DNA of 64,000 nucleotides from Albula goreensis (taxonomy: Eukaryota > Chordata > Actinopteri > Albuliformes > Albulidae): NCBI GenBank assembly GCA_022829145.1, contig CM040758.1, forward strand, positions 11,464,128 through 11,528,127, read 5' to 3'. The translations under genes and the position numbers were made by a program. Positions within the stretch are counted from its first letter, which is position 1, and the number at the start of each line of letters is the position of its first letter. Below, in pieces: positions 1-33,129 of this stretch. Under the pieces are notes generated by a model. It was not told where the DNA came from. It made no database searches and saw only the letters and a list, made by a program, of their open reading frames with translations.

Positions 1-9415
<9,415 letters not shown>

Positions 9416-11136
9416 GCTGTTCTGTTGCGGTTTAGTAAAAAATATTAGGCTACTTCTAACAGTAAAGAGAACAATCTAATTTCACAAACTGCTCTGACTT
9501 TTGCTACTGTCTCTGATTACCCCGTCCGTGTTGTTACCCACGAATTTTGTCTCAGGTCTTGTTGCAAGCGGCTTTATCAATCAATACTAAACCTTCACAA
9601 TTTAAAACGCCCATCTCCCGACGCTTCGTCAGTAGCGGATACACCCACAAGCCATAAACACGGATCTCTGAAAACTTATCCTCCATCAGATAAGAGATTG
9701 TTGTGTTTATAAATTCATCAAGAAACAAAACTGGAGTCGTTCCATTACTAATTTAAGTGGTGTTTGATCAATACAGGTACTTGTGACCTCTGAATTTTAA
9801 AAGAAAACATTTTGGACCGGTTTCTCTTATCTTTTGAATACAATATTTATATGTTTCTACATTTCTACATCTGAATGCCCATGACCCAGCATCAGGGAGG
9901 ACTCCTAACAGGGCAGTATGATGAACTGTGACAATATGTAGTACTATACCCACTATCTCCCTAAAATATTTAAATATCTGTCAAATGTTCTCATATACTT
10001 CTTATTTTTACAAAATCATCCATGAGCAGACTGGGAATAAAGTAATTTGGTTCATCCCTGCTTCACTCCCTCAAAACCCTGGGATGCTCTGGTAGAACAC
10101 CAACCGAACACCCCATTGAATAGTGTACCCACAACCCATAGTTCCACCCAACCGATATAAGGTAATACAATTTTGGAGATTTAATCAAGCATAAGTATTT
10201 TACTGGTCACAGATCAGTTCTGAATTATTTAATGGTCTGAAACAATCACCTTGTGATGATTGCTAGGGGAGAACGGAGATGGTTGTCACATGGATTGTTT
10301 GTCATACTGTTAATAAGTAGAATCTTAGCTAAATGATGCTGTGATTAAAAACAAACGTTTTGATCTGAGGCCATTCATTTAGTTTATCATGGTATATGTT
10401 GCGCCCATGGGGGTGATTGGTGTCTTTCACAACTTAAATGAAAAGGCTGTAATACGTTTACTTTTTGAACCACGTAATCCAAAACATTTATTAACTGTTT
10501 AATGAAATTCACGTTGAAATGAATGACACTTGGACAGATGGTGGTAAAGACAGTGATGACCATAAAGACTTATGCTAATTAGTATTGACACTGATGTGAA
10601 ATCAATTGGATAAGGACTTTTTGATTTTTCGTTGCATTCTTCAGCACCGAACCATGCACTTGTTCATTTAATATAAGACGGCCTTGTTCATTTAATATAA
10701 GACGGACATCGATTGTATGTTTAAAAATTCAATGGGTCGACTGGTTTGCAGGACGGACATCCAGATTTTAAGCAGGCTAGTTCAATACTTTTTCTCGTAA
10801 AAAAATTAATTCAATGAGGAAATCGAATATTGAACAGCTAATCCCATTCGCCCGTCATCAAAGTCGACGTCGGAACAAGGCTGGGTATACCAAAGCCAAT
10901 CAAAATATTCAGTGGGATGGTCTTTTAATCTGACTGGTCATAAGTGATGTCACGCAGAAAGGTGAAAAGACTTCGTCGACTCCGTTTGGAGGAGACGTAG
11001 ATTGCACTTTGGAACAGTGGAGGAAAGGAGGACATAATCAGCTTATTATTGGTTCTCGTAAGATATCACATGTTATTATTGGTTCAAGATATCATGTCTT
11101 TGATGACGTCACTCTACTCGTTCTAAAGCAAAAAAC
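9416..11136. promoter_or_regulatory. Head-to-head intergenic region, ttc39b (-) / snapc3 (+)
   Basis: The two genes start 1.7 kb apart and diverge, so this interval should hold both promoters. Near snapc3 it contains a perfect palindromic CRE, TGACGTCA, at 11104-11111, only 25 bp before the ATG. Two ATTGG (inverted CCAAT) boxes lie in a duplicated block at 11043-11096. A 23-bp tandem duplication with TTCATTTAATATAAGACGG lies at about 10,660-10,706. I see no TATA box at a convincing distance. Transcription starts are inferred, not seen. Confidence 0.5.
11043..11111 (+). promoter_or_regulatory. snapc3 proximal promoter: duplicated CCAAT block plus CRE
   Basis: Two copies of TTATTATTGGTTC followed by AAGATATCA (11043-11068 and 11073-11094, the first with a 4-bp insert) give two ATTGG boxes 30 bp apart. 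A full CREB/ATF site, TGACGTCA, follows at 11104-11111. Paired CCAAT boxes plus a CRE are typical of TATA-less housekeeping promoters. Function is inferred. Confidence 0.5.
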
Positions 11137-14100
11137 ATGGCGGCGTCCAGTAGCCGTGTGGATGATACAAATAATAATATACCAACTTATGAATACATAG
11201 ATATAAACACCAAGACTTTTCACGTTGGTGCCTTCGAAAGCTTGTGGAAAGAGCAGCTGAAGCCCAATTATTACTCGTTACAAGACACACCACAGGCAAC
11301 GGAAGATGAAGAATTTGCAAAAGAAATGGGAATCCCTTCAGAAACAATAGAAGAGCTCAAAGTTATCTGCAGGTTCGTACAACGTATATGGTAATTCATG
11401 ATTAAGTATATTCCTACAACGGGTAACAAATGAGTTTAGTCGGCTGATATTTTGATTATTTGTTTTATTTGGTCTGAAAACAAATCCTCGAATAGGCCCC
11501 TCTGTAGTCTTACCCATTTAGATAATCGTTTGTTCATTACAACGACAAGTAACCCTAACTGGTTTGTTTTGTGTGAAATAACGATATCATGTACAATTTT
11601 CGTCTAACATTTAAGTGTATTGGGTGAGTTATGTGAATGAGTGTCTAAGTGTAAGGTTGGATGACTTGTGGTCTGAATCAGACTCCTTCAAATGAGCTCC
11701 AATCGAGCTGGCTAGCTAAATGGCGCCAAACATTTTGGCTAAATGCATACTGAGGTTCCCTAGAAGGAAATCGTCAGGAAGTACCATGTTGGTGTGGTTT
11801 TGGGAGCTAATGGGTGATGAATACATGGTTTATTTGGTTAATTTATGTAAAATGCACTACTGATGACTTCAGGTGTGAAATTCAGGAAAACTAAGAGTAG
11901 AAAGAGGTAGTAGAAAACTAAACCTAAAATCATTTTGTATGCCATTATTATAGTGACACTCCTGTAATCATAATTGTACACTTAGTTTGGCCACCTTAAT
12001 CCAGGCACGTCATATTGATATCGACCGCACATAATTAATTTTTAATAATTATTTCATTGCGCTTTGGTTTTACCTTTATCTTCCTGTCTAATGTCCACAG
12101 TATTTAGTGTGGCTAATAGATGTTCTCTGGCTTGTCGTTCCCATTTGGAAGAGTATTCATTTTAAACTTCCCAGCTGGTAACAGCAATAGCCTTGCCTGT
12201 TCGAGAAAAGAAGTAACCTGGTGACCTGGCAACGTATCCAAGTAAAGTTTGAGAATACATGTGTTCAGCTGCTAAGTGATGTTGCGAAAAAGCTTTTAGT
12301 TAAAAAAAGAGCATACATTGTATTCTGATGAATGATAATTATTAATTGACAGATCCATAGCTGAAAGTTGTAAATGCTGATAGAGTGGACTGGATCACAT
12401 TTGAAAAAAATCCAAATCTGTGTTTCTATTTGTTGTTTAGACTTCAAGGAAAAGATCATATTCAATTTAGATATGGAGAAAAAAATAGATCAGGACTGTA
12501 AATGCAGCCCTAGGTAGTGAAGAGATGAATTAAAATAAAAAACAGCATACCAAAGGGTATTCCAGGACTAGGGCTATAATAACTACTGTGGTAAACCATG
12601 GGCCACAGTCTGCTTCCATGGGTTTGATTAATTACCTTAGGTACTGACAATGTGTTGAAAGCAGGGGTCATACTAAGCTTAGTTGAAACTGACATGTTTT
12701 GTATAACTTGTGTTTTTTCTACAGCCCGGATTCTTTAAGGTGTCACCCTGAAAATGAACCCCCTGACATGAATGTGGTTCCCGCGGATCCTGGTCTGCTA
12801 ACATTGCGGTAAATCCACTTAGCCATATCTCATTGTGCTCAGCTTGCTAGATATGAGAAGAGACATCCCCATTTTATTCTCTGATATGAAGGAATATTTT
12901 TTTTGTGGACATCTGTCTGTTCAAAGCCATATATTTGAACAAATAATTTAATAATCTTGTGACCAATCTGCATCACTAATAAAGTGATCGATTTCAGGAA
13001 TTTTCCTCCTTTCTCAGGGCTGCCTCCGGCTGCTCAGAGGAAAATCTCATCAGTGTGTATGTAGCTGATTCTTAATAGAAGGTTGGTTTGTTACAGAGCG
13101 TGAGGGAGCAATATCCTCAGAACATTCAGGCTACCTGTCCTGAGAGAATTTTGAAGACCAGAGTGTGTATTGTGTTCATATACAGAATTTGGCCATACAT
13201 ATCAAAGGCTTGGGAAAGTTGGTTGCTGGATAAAACTAGCCTCGGCTCTCAATGGGAGCCACAAATGGGCCATTAGCAGGGGTATGCTTTGGAGACAGGA
13301 TACCCTACAGAAATGCAAATATTTGGTTGATGGCTGGAGCTGGCTAGGCCAAAAGGTGGAGGTGTCAAGTACGAATACAGAATAGAATACAGTTCTCTCA
13401 CCTACTGGAAGCCTTAAATAATATTATCTTAAATATAATAATATTTTTTGCTTTTTCTGCATTTAAAGGCTCAGAAAGCGACGGCAGGATTATAAGGAGA
13501 CACTACATCGAGATTTCACCTGCAGGCAAGACCTTTATGCGACTGAGCTGGTGGGTTGACTTCTCTGGGCTTTCGTCCCTCTGAAACTGCTACCTGCAGA
13601 GGTCACAGGCAGCTGCTGTGTGATCGATATGGCTAAACTCTCTGATCATGTGTTTACTAAGGAGGTCAAATGAATATTGGGAAACATTGGGATCTTCAGG
13701 GTTTCTGCTGTCTTTGTGTAGGAAAATAGGACAGGAAAAGGTTCTCATTTCGCCATTATTTTCAGTGGAAACATTGTGTTTATGCTTGTTTTTCTGGCCT
13801 TGGCTTCTGGGATAGTGCCCATTAGGATATTGTCGCATTATGTTTTTTTTAGTACAACAGATAGATGTGCTGTAACTGTGCTTTGTAATCATTTTCTCTC
13901 CCCCTCTATCTCTCTCAGCCTCCTTACCTCTGATTTTCCTTCTTTCTCTGCAGGAGAGCCTGGCAATGGGCAGGAGACCTTTAGATCCTGCTGACCTGGT
14001 GCCAGAAGGGGAGATCATTCTGACCTTCAGAATCCACTACCCTCTAATTTTTGAAAGGGTAAAGAACTGTGCCCTAACTTATTTGACAGGGGGGACCAAT

Positions 14101-17100
14101 TAACCATGTAAAATTACAGGGGGTCACTGTACCCTGTCAATGTCAGGAGAGTCACTGTACCCCAGCTTGTATGACAGGGTGAATGCCCCTAACTGTCTCT
14201 TAGACTCTGTTCCCCATTTTATTCTGGAGAGCCACAGTACTGTGATATTTTAGTGGGTGTATCCCCTCACGGTTGTTGGACCTATGTGTGCAGGATAGAA
14301 GTGACTATTTTAGTTTAATCATTTTATGCTGGGAGGCAGCATCACTGTCATGCGTGATAATAGACTATGCATGACTGAGGTTCCCATGGCAACTGCAAAA
14401 CTTAGAAAGTCCTTGATTATCATGGTTTAAGATGGGTTTTGTGAGAGTTACTTTTAAGTTACTATATAGGTTTTACACAAATTTGAATGAAATGCAAAAC
14501 TTCTTCACAGCAGGGTCAGATGTGAAAATTTTGTTTTTAGTGTTAAAATGCCAATGTATCTCATCAGAAATGCAGTAGAAAATAATAAACATTGGGCTAT
14601 ATGCAAAAAATGAATGTATTTAAGCATGATGTGTTCCATTGAGTCACTTCTTGTTTGTGTCTTAGACTTTACAAAATTATCTTTCCCCCTTTTTTTCCTT
14701 ATAGCTATATAGGTTCTGTACTACAAAAATCAAACTGCCATTGATTTAGTGTAAATGACAGGAATCGTTGTTTTCTGCTTGATAAACTGGCTGCAGATGG
14801 GTTTTCAGTCTAAAATGCTTCAAACCTTTTCCTAAAACCCTTCATAAGATAATTCAAAAGTAAGGTCCTTTAAGACATGAAAATTGTCCTTGAGTTGTCA
14901 CTGAACCGTCCATTAGAAATGCAGAAAAAATCCTTTGTAATATATGCACAAAATCTGCAGAAAAAGACAAAGTCTTCATTGGAATAGCATTGCTCAGCTT
15001 TATTTCACATGTACGGTTTTCTCTCAGTTTAAGTACGTCAGGCCCTACCAGACCTTGCAAGTGCTGGGCTCTCAGAAGCTTACGGAGCTGCGGGATGCCA
15101 TTTGCTGTGTGAGCGACCTGCAGGTGAGCGGAGAGTTCAGCAACACACCGGACATTGCGCCAGATTTCATCAGCAAGGTAAGACCGATATGTGTATCAGC
15201 ACACGTTACACTCACTCTCTCTATCTCTGTGCAGTAACAACTCTTATGTAGTGCTCATTGCTTTGGGGAGAACTTTATTCTCTGCTGGAGGGTTAATGGC
15301 TTAAGCCTCCTTTCTAAGACCTAAAATCAGTTACACATTTAGGACTGAACAGATTGTTATATAAAAGTGTGATGCATTGTAATTATGTATTTGGAATAAC
15401 CCTGTTCCTTTTTTTTTATGAATCTTGTGATTTTTTATGTTGGCTTTTGCTGACCCAACACAGATTTCACTTGTATTTACTTGAAGTATGTTTAGCCTCT
15501 ATAAAAGAAACTTTTATTGATGTGGAAGTTAAACTTTGCAATGTCTGATGGACCTGTATATAGCAATGAAAATATAAAATTAGTGTACAAGTTCAGTGAA
15601 TTTGTGCTGCTTGAGCTGAACAATTCTGGGAATGCACAGTACTGCTGTAAAGTACATTTAACTGGTTCACACCAATTAAAACTCCTGAATCACAACAGAT
15701 GTAAAAACTAAAAAAATAATGCATTTTGAAATGTAAAAACCAGGAAAACCATATACCACAAATGTACAAAATAAATGTATACATATTATAAAGGAAAAAA
15801 GCAGAAGCCCCATTACTGTTCCCTGGGGGACTCCCTTTCCTGCTGCTTCCTGCCCAGGTGCTGTTCCTCTTTCTGCTCTCCTGGAGGTAGTTTTGAATCT
15901 CCAGGAAGGTTGCTCCTTTGTTAGTTTATTCTAGTGAATGAGTCAGTGATATGTTATCAGAGTTTCTATTGAACATGTAGAAATTACAGCATTAGACATT
16001 CTTCCATTCAAACAGATTGGCACTTGCAAATCTCTAACTGTGTGCGTCTGTGTTGGCCTCTGACCACCACAGCTGAACTGCAGGGGAGGTCACTGTCGTG
16101 GGTCCTTCTGCTCAGCTGGTTGGTTGATTTGCTTTTCAGGAATTGCTCATTCTGCTCTGTATGTTTTTCAGGATCACTACAAGTCTGCATTTTTCTACCT
16201 GGAGGGAATATTCTACAATGATATGCGATACCCAGACTGCAGAGAGCTGAGCGAGTAAGTCCTGCATGTGTGTGGGATAGACCCTTCCCCCCTTATCTCT
16301 GTGTGTGTGCGCGTGTATGCGCATGTCTGTGTGTATGAGGAAACACCTCCCCCGTCACAGCATCTGTGTGTGTGCTCACACAAGGAGACACTACCTCCTG
16401 CCATGTACATCATTTCCTCCAGGCCTTAGACACAGGACCAATGTGGGGACCTGCTGGTTTGCTCTGAGTGTGGATAGGTCCCATGGTCTGATGCTAGCGC
16501 CAGCTTTGGGCACTAGCCCCTGTCAGGGATCCATAACTGCATGCAGTGTTACCTGGGAATAGGTCGGTCATCTGATTTTCAACGCACAACAGTGACCCCC
16601 TTTGGACAGTTAGGCACTCTCATCAAGTATCCTGCTTCAACTAGGACTCTGTGCAAGATAGTGGACTGCAGAGTAAGATGAAGAGGTGAAATGAAGGTCT
16701 GAATCAGGCTCCTCGGCTGCTCGTGCTCTCCTTTCTTCTCCTGAATCAGCAGAGGAGGACTGGACATGCACTAATTCAGGATTTACCAGAGGATATACCA
16801 TGGAACGCAGCCCTGAGACACCTCAGGTGAACCTTCTGTTTCCATGCAGAAAGCATCAGCTGTGCCTGATTGCGCATGGTCTTGTGGAACCAGGATAAGG
16901 AGGGTTATGAAAAAAGCAGAACATCCCGTTTGACATGCTCTGGTTTGAACAAGTCCCTCTTGGTCTTGTGCGGTGCGCCGGTGGCGAGGTCTTTCCTGGA
17001 GCTTCTGTATTGGCCACCGCCGTCGTCACCGCTCCCCTGGATCAGAGCGAAATGTCACACCGCACATCACAAGGTCTGCCCTCGGTCTGCGCCATTACGC

Positions 17101-18836
17101 TTTCCATTCGTTAATGGAGCATGTGCTTATGTATCCAACCTAACCCCTTCTGTATCTTTCTGTTAACCAGTCAGTTTTTTTAGAGCCATATACAAAGCCA
17201 CTGTTATGAAAGGTACAGTAGTTATGATTGGCATGTGGTAGCTATTCATGATGGATCTGTGTGGATGTGTTGTCTGTATTAAGAATGTATGTGTTTGGAT
17301 GTCAGGTAGGTATTTATGTATGTGAGTGTGTGGTATTAATGAGGGATATGTGTTTCTCTCTCAGGACAATTATTGAATGGGCCAAGTCTCGTGACTTCCC
17401 GACATTCCAAACGGAAAAGATGGAGGAGACGACTTTCCGGGAGCTGAAAATAAAAATTGGATACCCTTACCTGTACTGCCACCAGGGGGACTGTGAGCAT
17501 GTGGTCATCATCACAGACATCAGGTCAGCTCACACACTCTGTTTTAGGTCATCCAGATGATATAGCAATAGCTTTGTATAAAAATGGAAGCACTCAAGGT
17601 TCCCTCAGGTCTTCAATGTGTGATCCTGTTGACAGTGTTGACGTTTCTTTACATACAGAATACACAGTGCTGTCTGCTCAGTTTAGTGAAGTGGAGGTGT
17701 TCAAAATGCACTCAAATTACTGAATGTTTTAACGGGCTACTTTAGCCTGTGAGAAGTTTCAGAAGTTACACAAGTCAACTTTAACCACCATGCCCCGAGT
17801 AGGCTGAGGCCATTTGGGTCTCATTGGTATTGAATCTTGGTTATTGCTTGGTGATGACAAAGCCAGGACCCAGACTTGAACCTGCAACTCATGATGTGTT
17901 TTATTATTTATTGCAAGCCTCAGTAAATTGCTATTTGAGAAGTGTGGGAAACTTTGGAATACAGTGCATTCTCTGCAAGATTTGGAAAAGAGCCATAGAA
18001 ATTTTGTTCAGCTGTCATGGTGAGGGTTGTTGAATTTAAGCAATGAAAAATTCACTGTGTGGAGAAGGTAAGAGGAAAGCATAGTGACACGGAATAATGA
18101 TAGTATAACTGTACTTCTCTGTGAAAGACTTTGTTTGGAATGTGAATGCAAACAGAAATCTGTAAACTTTTGCTTGTTCCAGTCCTTATATCTATTGTCA
18201 GATGGTCAAAAATGGCATAGCTACTGTATAGTTGTTGCTTTTCAAAAGCCCTTCTGTAACGCAGTCTCTTCTGTTCCTGCTCCTTAGACTGGCCCACCAG
18301 GACGACTGTCTGGACCGTAAATTGTACCCCCTCCTCACCTACAAACACAGAGTGGTGACCCGGAAGTGTGCCGTCTGCCACTTGTACATCAGCAGGTACC
18401 AGTAACTCGTTAGTAAATTAGCGGGTACCGCTCACTCATCTGTAAATGAACAGGTACCGCTCACTCATCTGTAAATTAGTGTGTACCTCTCACTCATCTG
18501 TAAATTAGCAGGTACTGCTCACTAATCTGTGAATTAGCAGGTACTGCTCACTCATCTGTAAATTAGCAGGCACTTGTCACTCACTTGTGTATTTATGCTA
18601 GCAGATATGAATTACTTTATACAGTGGCACTGAGGATTTTCTATTAGGATAGCTGGAACTGAGCCATGACAGTCTTTCTGTTTTACAGGTGGATCACCAC
18701 CAATGACAGCTTCGCTCCCACAGACCCCTGCCTGTTCTGTGACCAGTGCTTCCGCATGCTGCACTACGACTCCTTTGGGAACAAGCAAGGGGACTTCCTG
18801 GCCTACCCCTTTGTGGATGCAGGAGCATTCAACTGA
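11137..18836 (+). CDS. snapc3: snapc3, snRNA-activating protein complex subunit 3
   Basis: Subunit of SNAPc, the complex that binds the proximal sequence element of RNA polymerase II and III snRNA promoters; nuclear. Coding exons: 11137-11372, 12725-12808, 13469-13550, 13954-14058, 15028-15177, 16172-16254, 17365-17523, 18288-18395 and 18689-18836. All nine join with consistent GT-AG sites and phases, giving 384 aa (human about 411). Recognisable segments are [28 protein letters not shown], the run [20 protein letters not shown] and the cysteine-rich end with [24 protein letters not shown] and [11 protein letters not shown]. The CxxC pairs and His of the carboxy-terminal zinc-binding region are intact. 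The start ATG ([10 protein letters not shown]) is the only in-frame Met before the conserved region. It faces ttc39b head to head and converges on psip1. Confidence 0.95.
18395..18600 (+). repeat. 29-bp minisatellite carrying 5' splice-site copies, snapc3 last intron
   Basis: Immediately downstream of the penultimate snapc3 exon. GGTACC-type motifs occur at 18395 (the true donor), 18424, 18453, 18482, 18511, 18540 and 18569, exactly 29 bp apart. The unit reads approximately AGCAGGTACCGCTCACTCAT followed by CTGTAAATT. The first copy is the authentic exon-intron junction AGCAG|GTACC. Confidence 0.9.
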
Positions 18837-19389
18837 TTCCATTGCATCACCCCCCACCCCCAACCCCCCACCCCCATCCCTCAAGGCTGGCCACTGTAGC
18901 ATATCCAACATCAGCAGTGTGACTCAATGCTTGCACTCGAGCGCCACCCAAGTTCCCACGGCCTCTGGTTGTGGCCGGTTCACAGGGGCTGATGGTTCAA
19001 ACGGAGGCAAATGAGGGCGTTCGCTCTCTAGCTCTGACATCGTTTTCCCACTGTAGTTCTGGGAGAGAGTGATCACAGCTCACTCCCCGTCACAGATGAT
19101 GCATCCAAAACAGAAAACCTCCACTGTTCTGCCACTCAGGAGTTTTATTTTTTTTTTAAGTAGTTTTGGTGGTGCCGTTTTGCAAAGTACACACATATGT
19201 TATGCAGGATTGGAGTACAGGTTGGAAACTTCTGTATCAGAAGCATATTGGGTGAAATTCAAGTGTTGTATGTAAAAAAATTGCAGGCTGTGAAAAGTGG
19301 CATCAAAGTGTTTCATGTCCATGTTGAGATTCATTTGAATTGTAGGGGCATTTAATTTAAAATCTTATACATTTAATATAATATGCATC

Positions 19390-19395
19390 AATAAA
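19390..19395 (+). terminator. snapc3 polyadenylation signal AATAAA
   Basis: A canonical AATAAA about 555 bp after the snapc3 stop codon, followed by GT-rich sequence (TGTGTGTTTG) within 25 bp. It is the first canonical signal downstream of the stop. A second AATAAA at 19886 lies within a transposon-like element and is less likely. Confidence 0.7.
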
Positions 19396-19631
19396 GTGGT
19401 TTCATAAATGTGTGTTTGACTACTAAAGTGTGCATGAGTTTTTAAAAAGAAGTAACTTTTCCCATGAAGAGTTGTCGCCCATGGTTTTCCACATGCCATA
19501 TACCTATCAGACATGAAAGTGGGAAGAGTCTGCATCATGGGGTGCTGAGCTGCATCTTCCTAACCTGATTAGCTTAATGTTCAGTTTATAATCAAAGTTC
19601 ATACATCAGATTAGCTGAAACTGGAAATGAA

Positions 19632-20119
19632 ATTTGAAGCTGCACTGTTTAACTTTGGTTGCCTCTGATGGTGAAAATTAATTTGTAGATTTCAGTAGTT
19701 TTCACTTCATAGACTTAAATCATTCCATTTACAGTTCTTCCTATCAGTTGTCAGGTAAATGTAAAACAGTGCCTTAGCCAAATTATGTGACTACCTACCA
19801 TACATATTGACACACAAAGTTTTAATCATGTTTTTCTTTTAAAATGTTAGACTCCAGTACCCAGAAACCCCTACCTTATTGCCTTAATAAACTTTGTATG
19901 TTCAACCACATGAAAACTGCCTACATGGAAACAGAGGGTGTGCAGCAACTACTGTGCTAAATAGCTAGATGACAGCATGAATTATGCCTAACAGCCAACC
20001 AACTTGGTCTTTCAGCAAGACACCGCCATAATGTGCTAATTGTTAGCCAGAACTGACAGTTCTTTAGACCGAGAGCAATTATATTTGTCTGTTTGAAAAT
20101 TAAATGGTGCAGCTTTAAT
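19632..20119. mobile_element. MITE-like element with imperfect terminal inverted repeats
   Basis: About 490 bp bounded by TGAAGCTGCACTGTTTAACT at the left and its imperfect inverse, AAATGGTGCAGCTTTAA, at the right. It has no coding capacity. The inner segment 19715-19820 recurs at 21806-21910, so the sequence is a dispersed repeat. It occupies most of the gap between the converging 3' ends of snapc3 and psip1. The superfamily is not assigned. Confidence 0.6.
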
Positions 20120-20327
20120 GATTCAGTACCTATGTTTTTGTACTGTTGTCTATGATAAACGTTTGATAACCCTAAAAATATCCATTGCCATCAGGTTTGG
20201 ACAATATGTTGTGGTGGGGGTGGTTTGGCAACACAGAATTCAATGTGGATTTGCTTGGCCCTTTTGTTCCAGGTCACCAGAGATGCTTAAACAGGACCCA
20301 CTGCATAAAGATTATTTCAAAAAGCAC

Positions 20328-20333
20328 TTTATT
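20328..20333 (-). terminator. psip1 polyadenylation signal (AATAAA on minus strand)
   Basis: TTTATT on the plus strand is AATAAA on the psip1 strand, about 920 bp beyond the stop codon at 21254. It implies a 3' UTR of roughly 0.9 kb. Other minus-strand AATAAA sites further on cannot be excluded. Confidence 0.5.
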
Positions 20334-21253
20334 GCACTGAACAGAGGAAGACTACGGTCAGTTATGGATGAAAGTACTGCTTTATTAATGAAGGCAAAAC
20401 AGTTTCACACACAAAAATACTCTTATTTACAGTAACGGGTCAGCAAAATGGACAACTTAACCAACAGACATTAAAAGAGTGAGCAGTAGCACTTGGCAAA
20501 ATAAAAACTTTGGCACACTATTCAGTAACTTCCACTGGCAGTACAACTGCTTTTTTAAATGACAGATCTAAGAAATATATACAATCTATAACTAAAGTGA
20601 GATGGTGGACCATGTGTGCAAATATCTTAGAAATAAGATTACATCTTCATTCACTGAAGTACTGTACTGGCACTAGCCACAGATCACAAGTCTATTTTTG
20701 GAACTGAACAGGCTAGGAATGTGTCATGCAGGACATAAAGGTGCAGTATCTAAAGGTATAAATGAAAGTGTATGAGCAGGAATGTAAAAATTCAGGCTGA
20801 GCACAAGTAACAGGTTCAGATGGTGAACCACCTTTTTAACCATCCTTCAGCTGAGACTCTAGTATGGAGAAAACTACAAAGGCTTGCACAGACGGTGCTG
20901 TAACTAATGAAAAATGCAAGTAATAAGGTGGGGGAAAAAAAAGGTTGGCAAAAAGACAGGATGTACAATGTAGGGGGGGTGAGAAGGAGTGCGAGAGCAT
21001 TAGTTTTATGGACCATGACATGTTCATTAACGTTAAAAATCTTACACAGACCAACACAGCAGGCCCTACCAGTGGCCTGTGACTGGACAGAGACAGACAT
21101 ACAGAGACACAGATCGATGATGTCAGATCCTTAGACAGGACCAATCCTTAAATTGCACAGAAGGGTTTTGGCATGTGCCCTTATTGAGAACTGTGTTTTC
21201 TGTAAGGCTCTTATCGTCTTTTTCCTTTTCCAGGATAGACACATGCTGCAGCT

Positions 21254-32312
<11,059 letters not shown>

Positions 32313-33044
32313 TCATTTCAAGTCCGTTTTAAGTTGACGTGCACTGGATTATAAGGTGTTAATAACAACAGAAGGGCTCCACGCCTCCTCGACCACCCCC
32401 CTCCCTGCTGACCACCCCACACCGTCCTCACCGCCACAATAGAAATAGAAAAACAACTTTCTGATGGATGCAAGAGAAAGAAAAATGGCCAGTTTTTACA
32501 TAAATGCCTTGCAGTTCGCACTGACTAGCTGAAACATCCCCTTGGCTCGTGTGTATGGTTACCAACTGCAGAAATTCAAAGAGTGCGAGCGTACACGTGA
32601 GCTGCAGCATGATCCGTGCAGAGCAGTGCACTCCTCAGGAGCCAGAGCTATAGCATGCGCTTATTGCATTGCGCTCTTCAGGGAAGCGAGTGACCAGAAG
32701 CTAGCCCTTTCATCCTGACAACACCATACACACAAGCGCACGTTTGTAATTTAATATTTCAGTGTTCTGCAAGGTACTTGCCATCTCCAACCGGCCAATC
32801 GGCTAACAGTTAGCAAGTTCGCCCTGAGGTACATAAACAGATGCTTACCCCTTCTGAGCTACGTAGCTAGCTTGCATTTTCCGGTGACATGAGCAACCCA
32901 AGTCCATCCCCCAAAACATACAATCTAGGTCAAACAGCTGAGAACACCATGTTTAATTAAGCGGAATGCTTATTGTGGGTCTCCGTGTCTACATTCATAA
33001 GGATATTGTCAACATTCGCATAATCAAAAAGGGTCCATGCTTAC

Positions 33045-33125
33045 CCGAATCGTCACACGCACAAGCTGCAAACCACCAGCCTCAGTACTCCCGCGCAGCT
33101 AAGCAAAGGACTGCACCACAATGGC
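33045..33125 (-). promoter_or_regulatory. psip1: Probable psip1 non-coding first exon and promoter
   Basis: The minus strand has a good donor, TTCGG|GTAAGC, at 33045/33044, preceded by GC-richer sequence (GCGCGGGAGTACTGAGG). The ATG exon at 32252 is preceded by sequence that looks like spliced 5' UTR. A second candidate donor (AAGGG|GTAAGC near 32,850) could mark an alternative first exon. Exact exon limits and the transcription start are not determinable from sequence. Confidence 0.4.
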
Positions 33126-33129
33126 TCTG

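Noticed and set aside
18395-18600. CRISPR-like array
   Set aside because: Contiguous 29-bp units without spacers in a vertebrate intron; an ordinary minisatellite. The same applies to 21,353-21,605, 241-446 and 58,650-58,858.
18703-19014. 103-codon plus-strand frame overlapping the end of snapc3
   Set aside because: Out of frame with the conserved last snapc3 exon and running into the 3' UTR.
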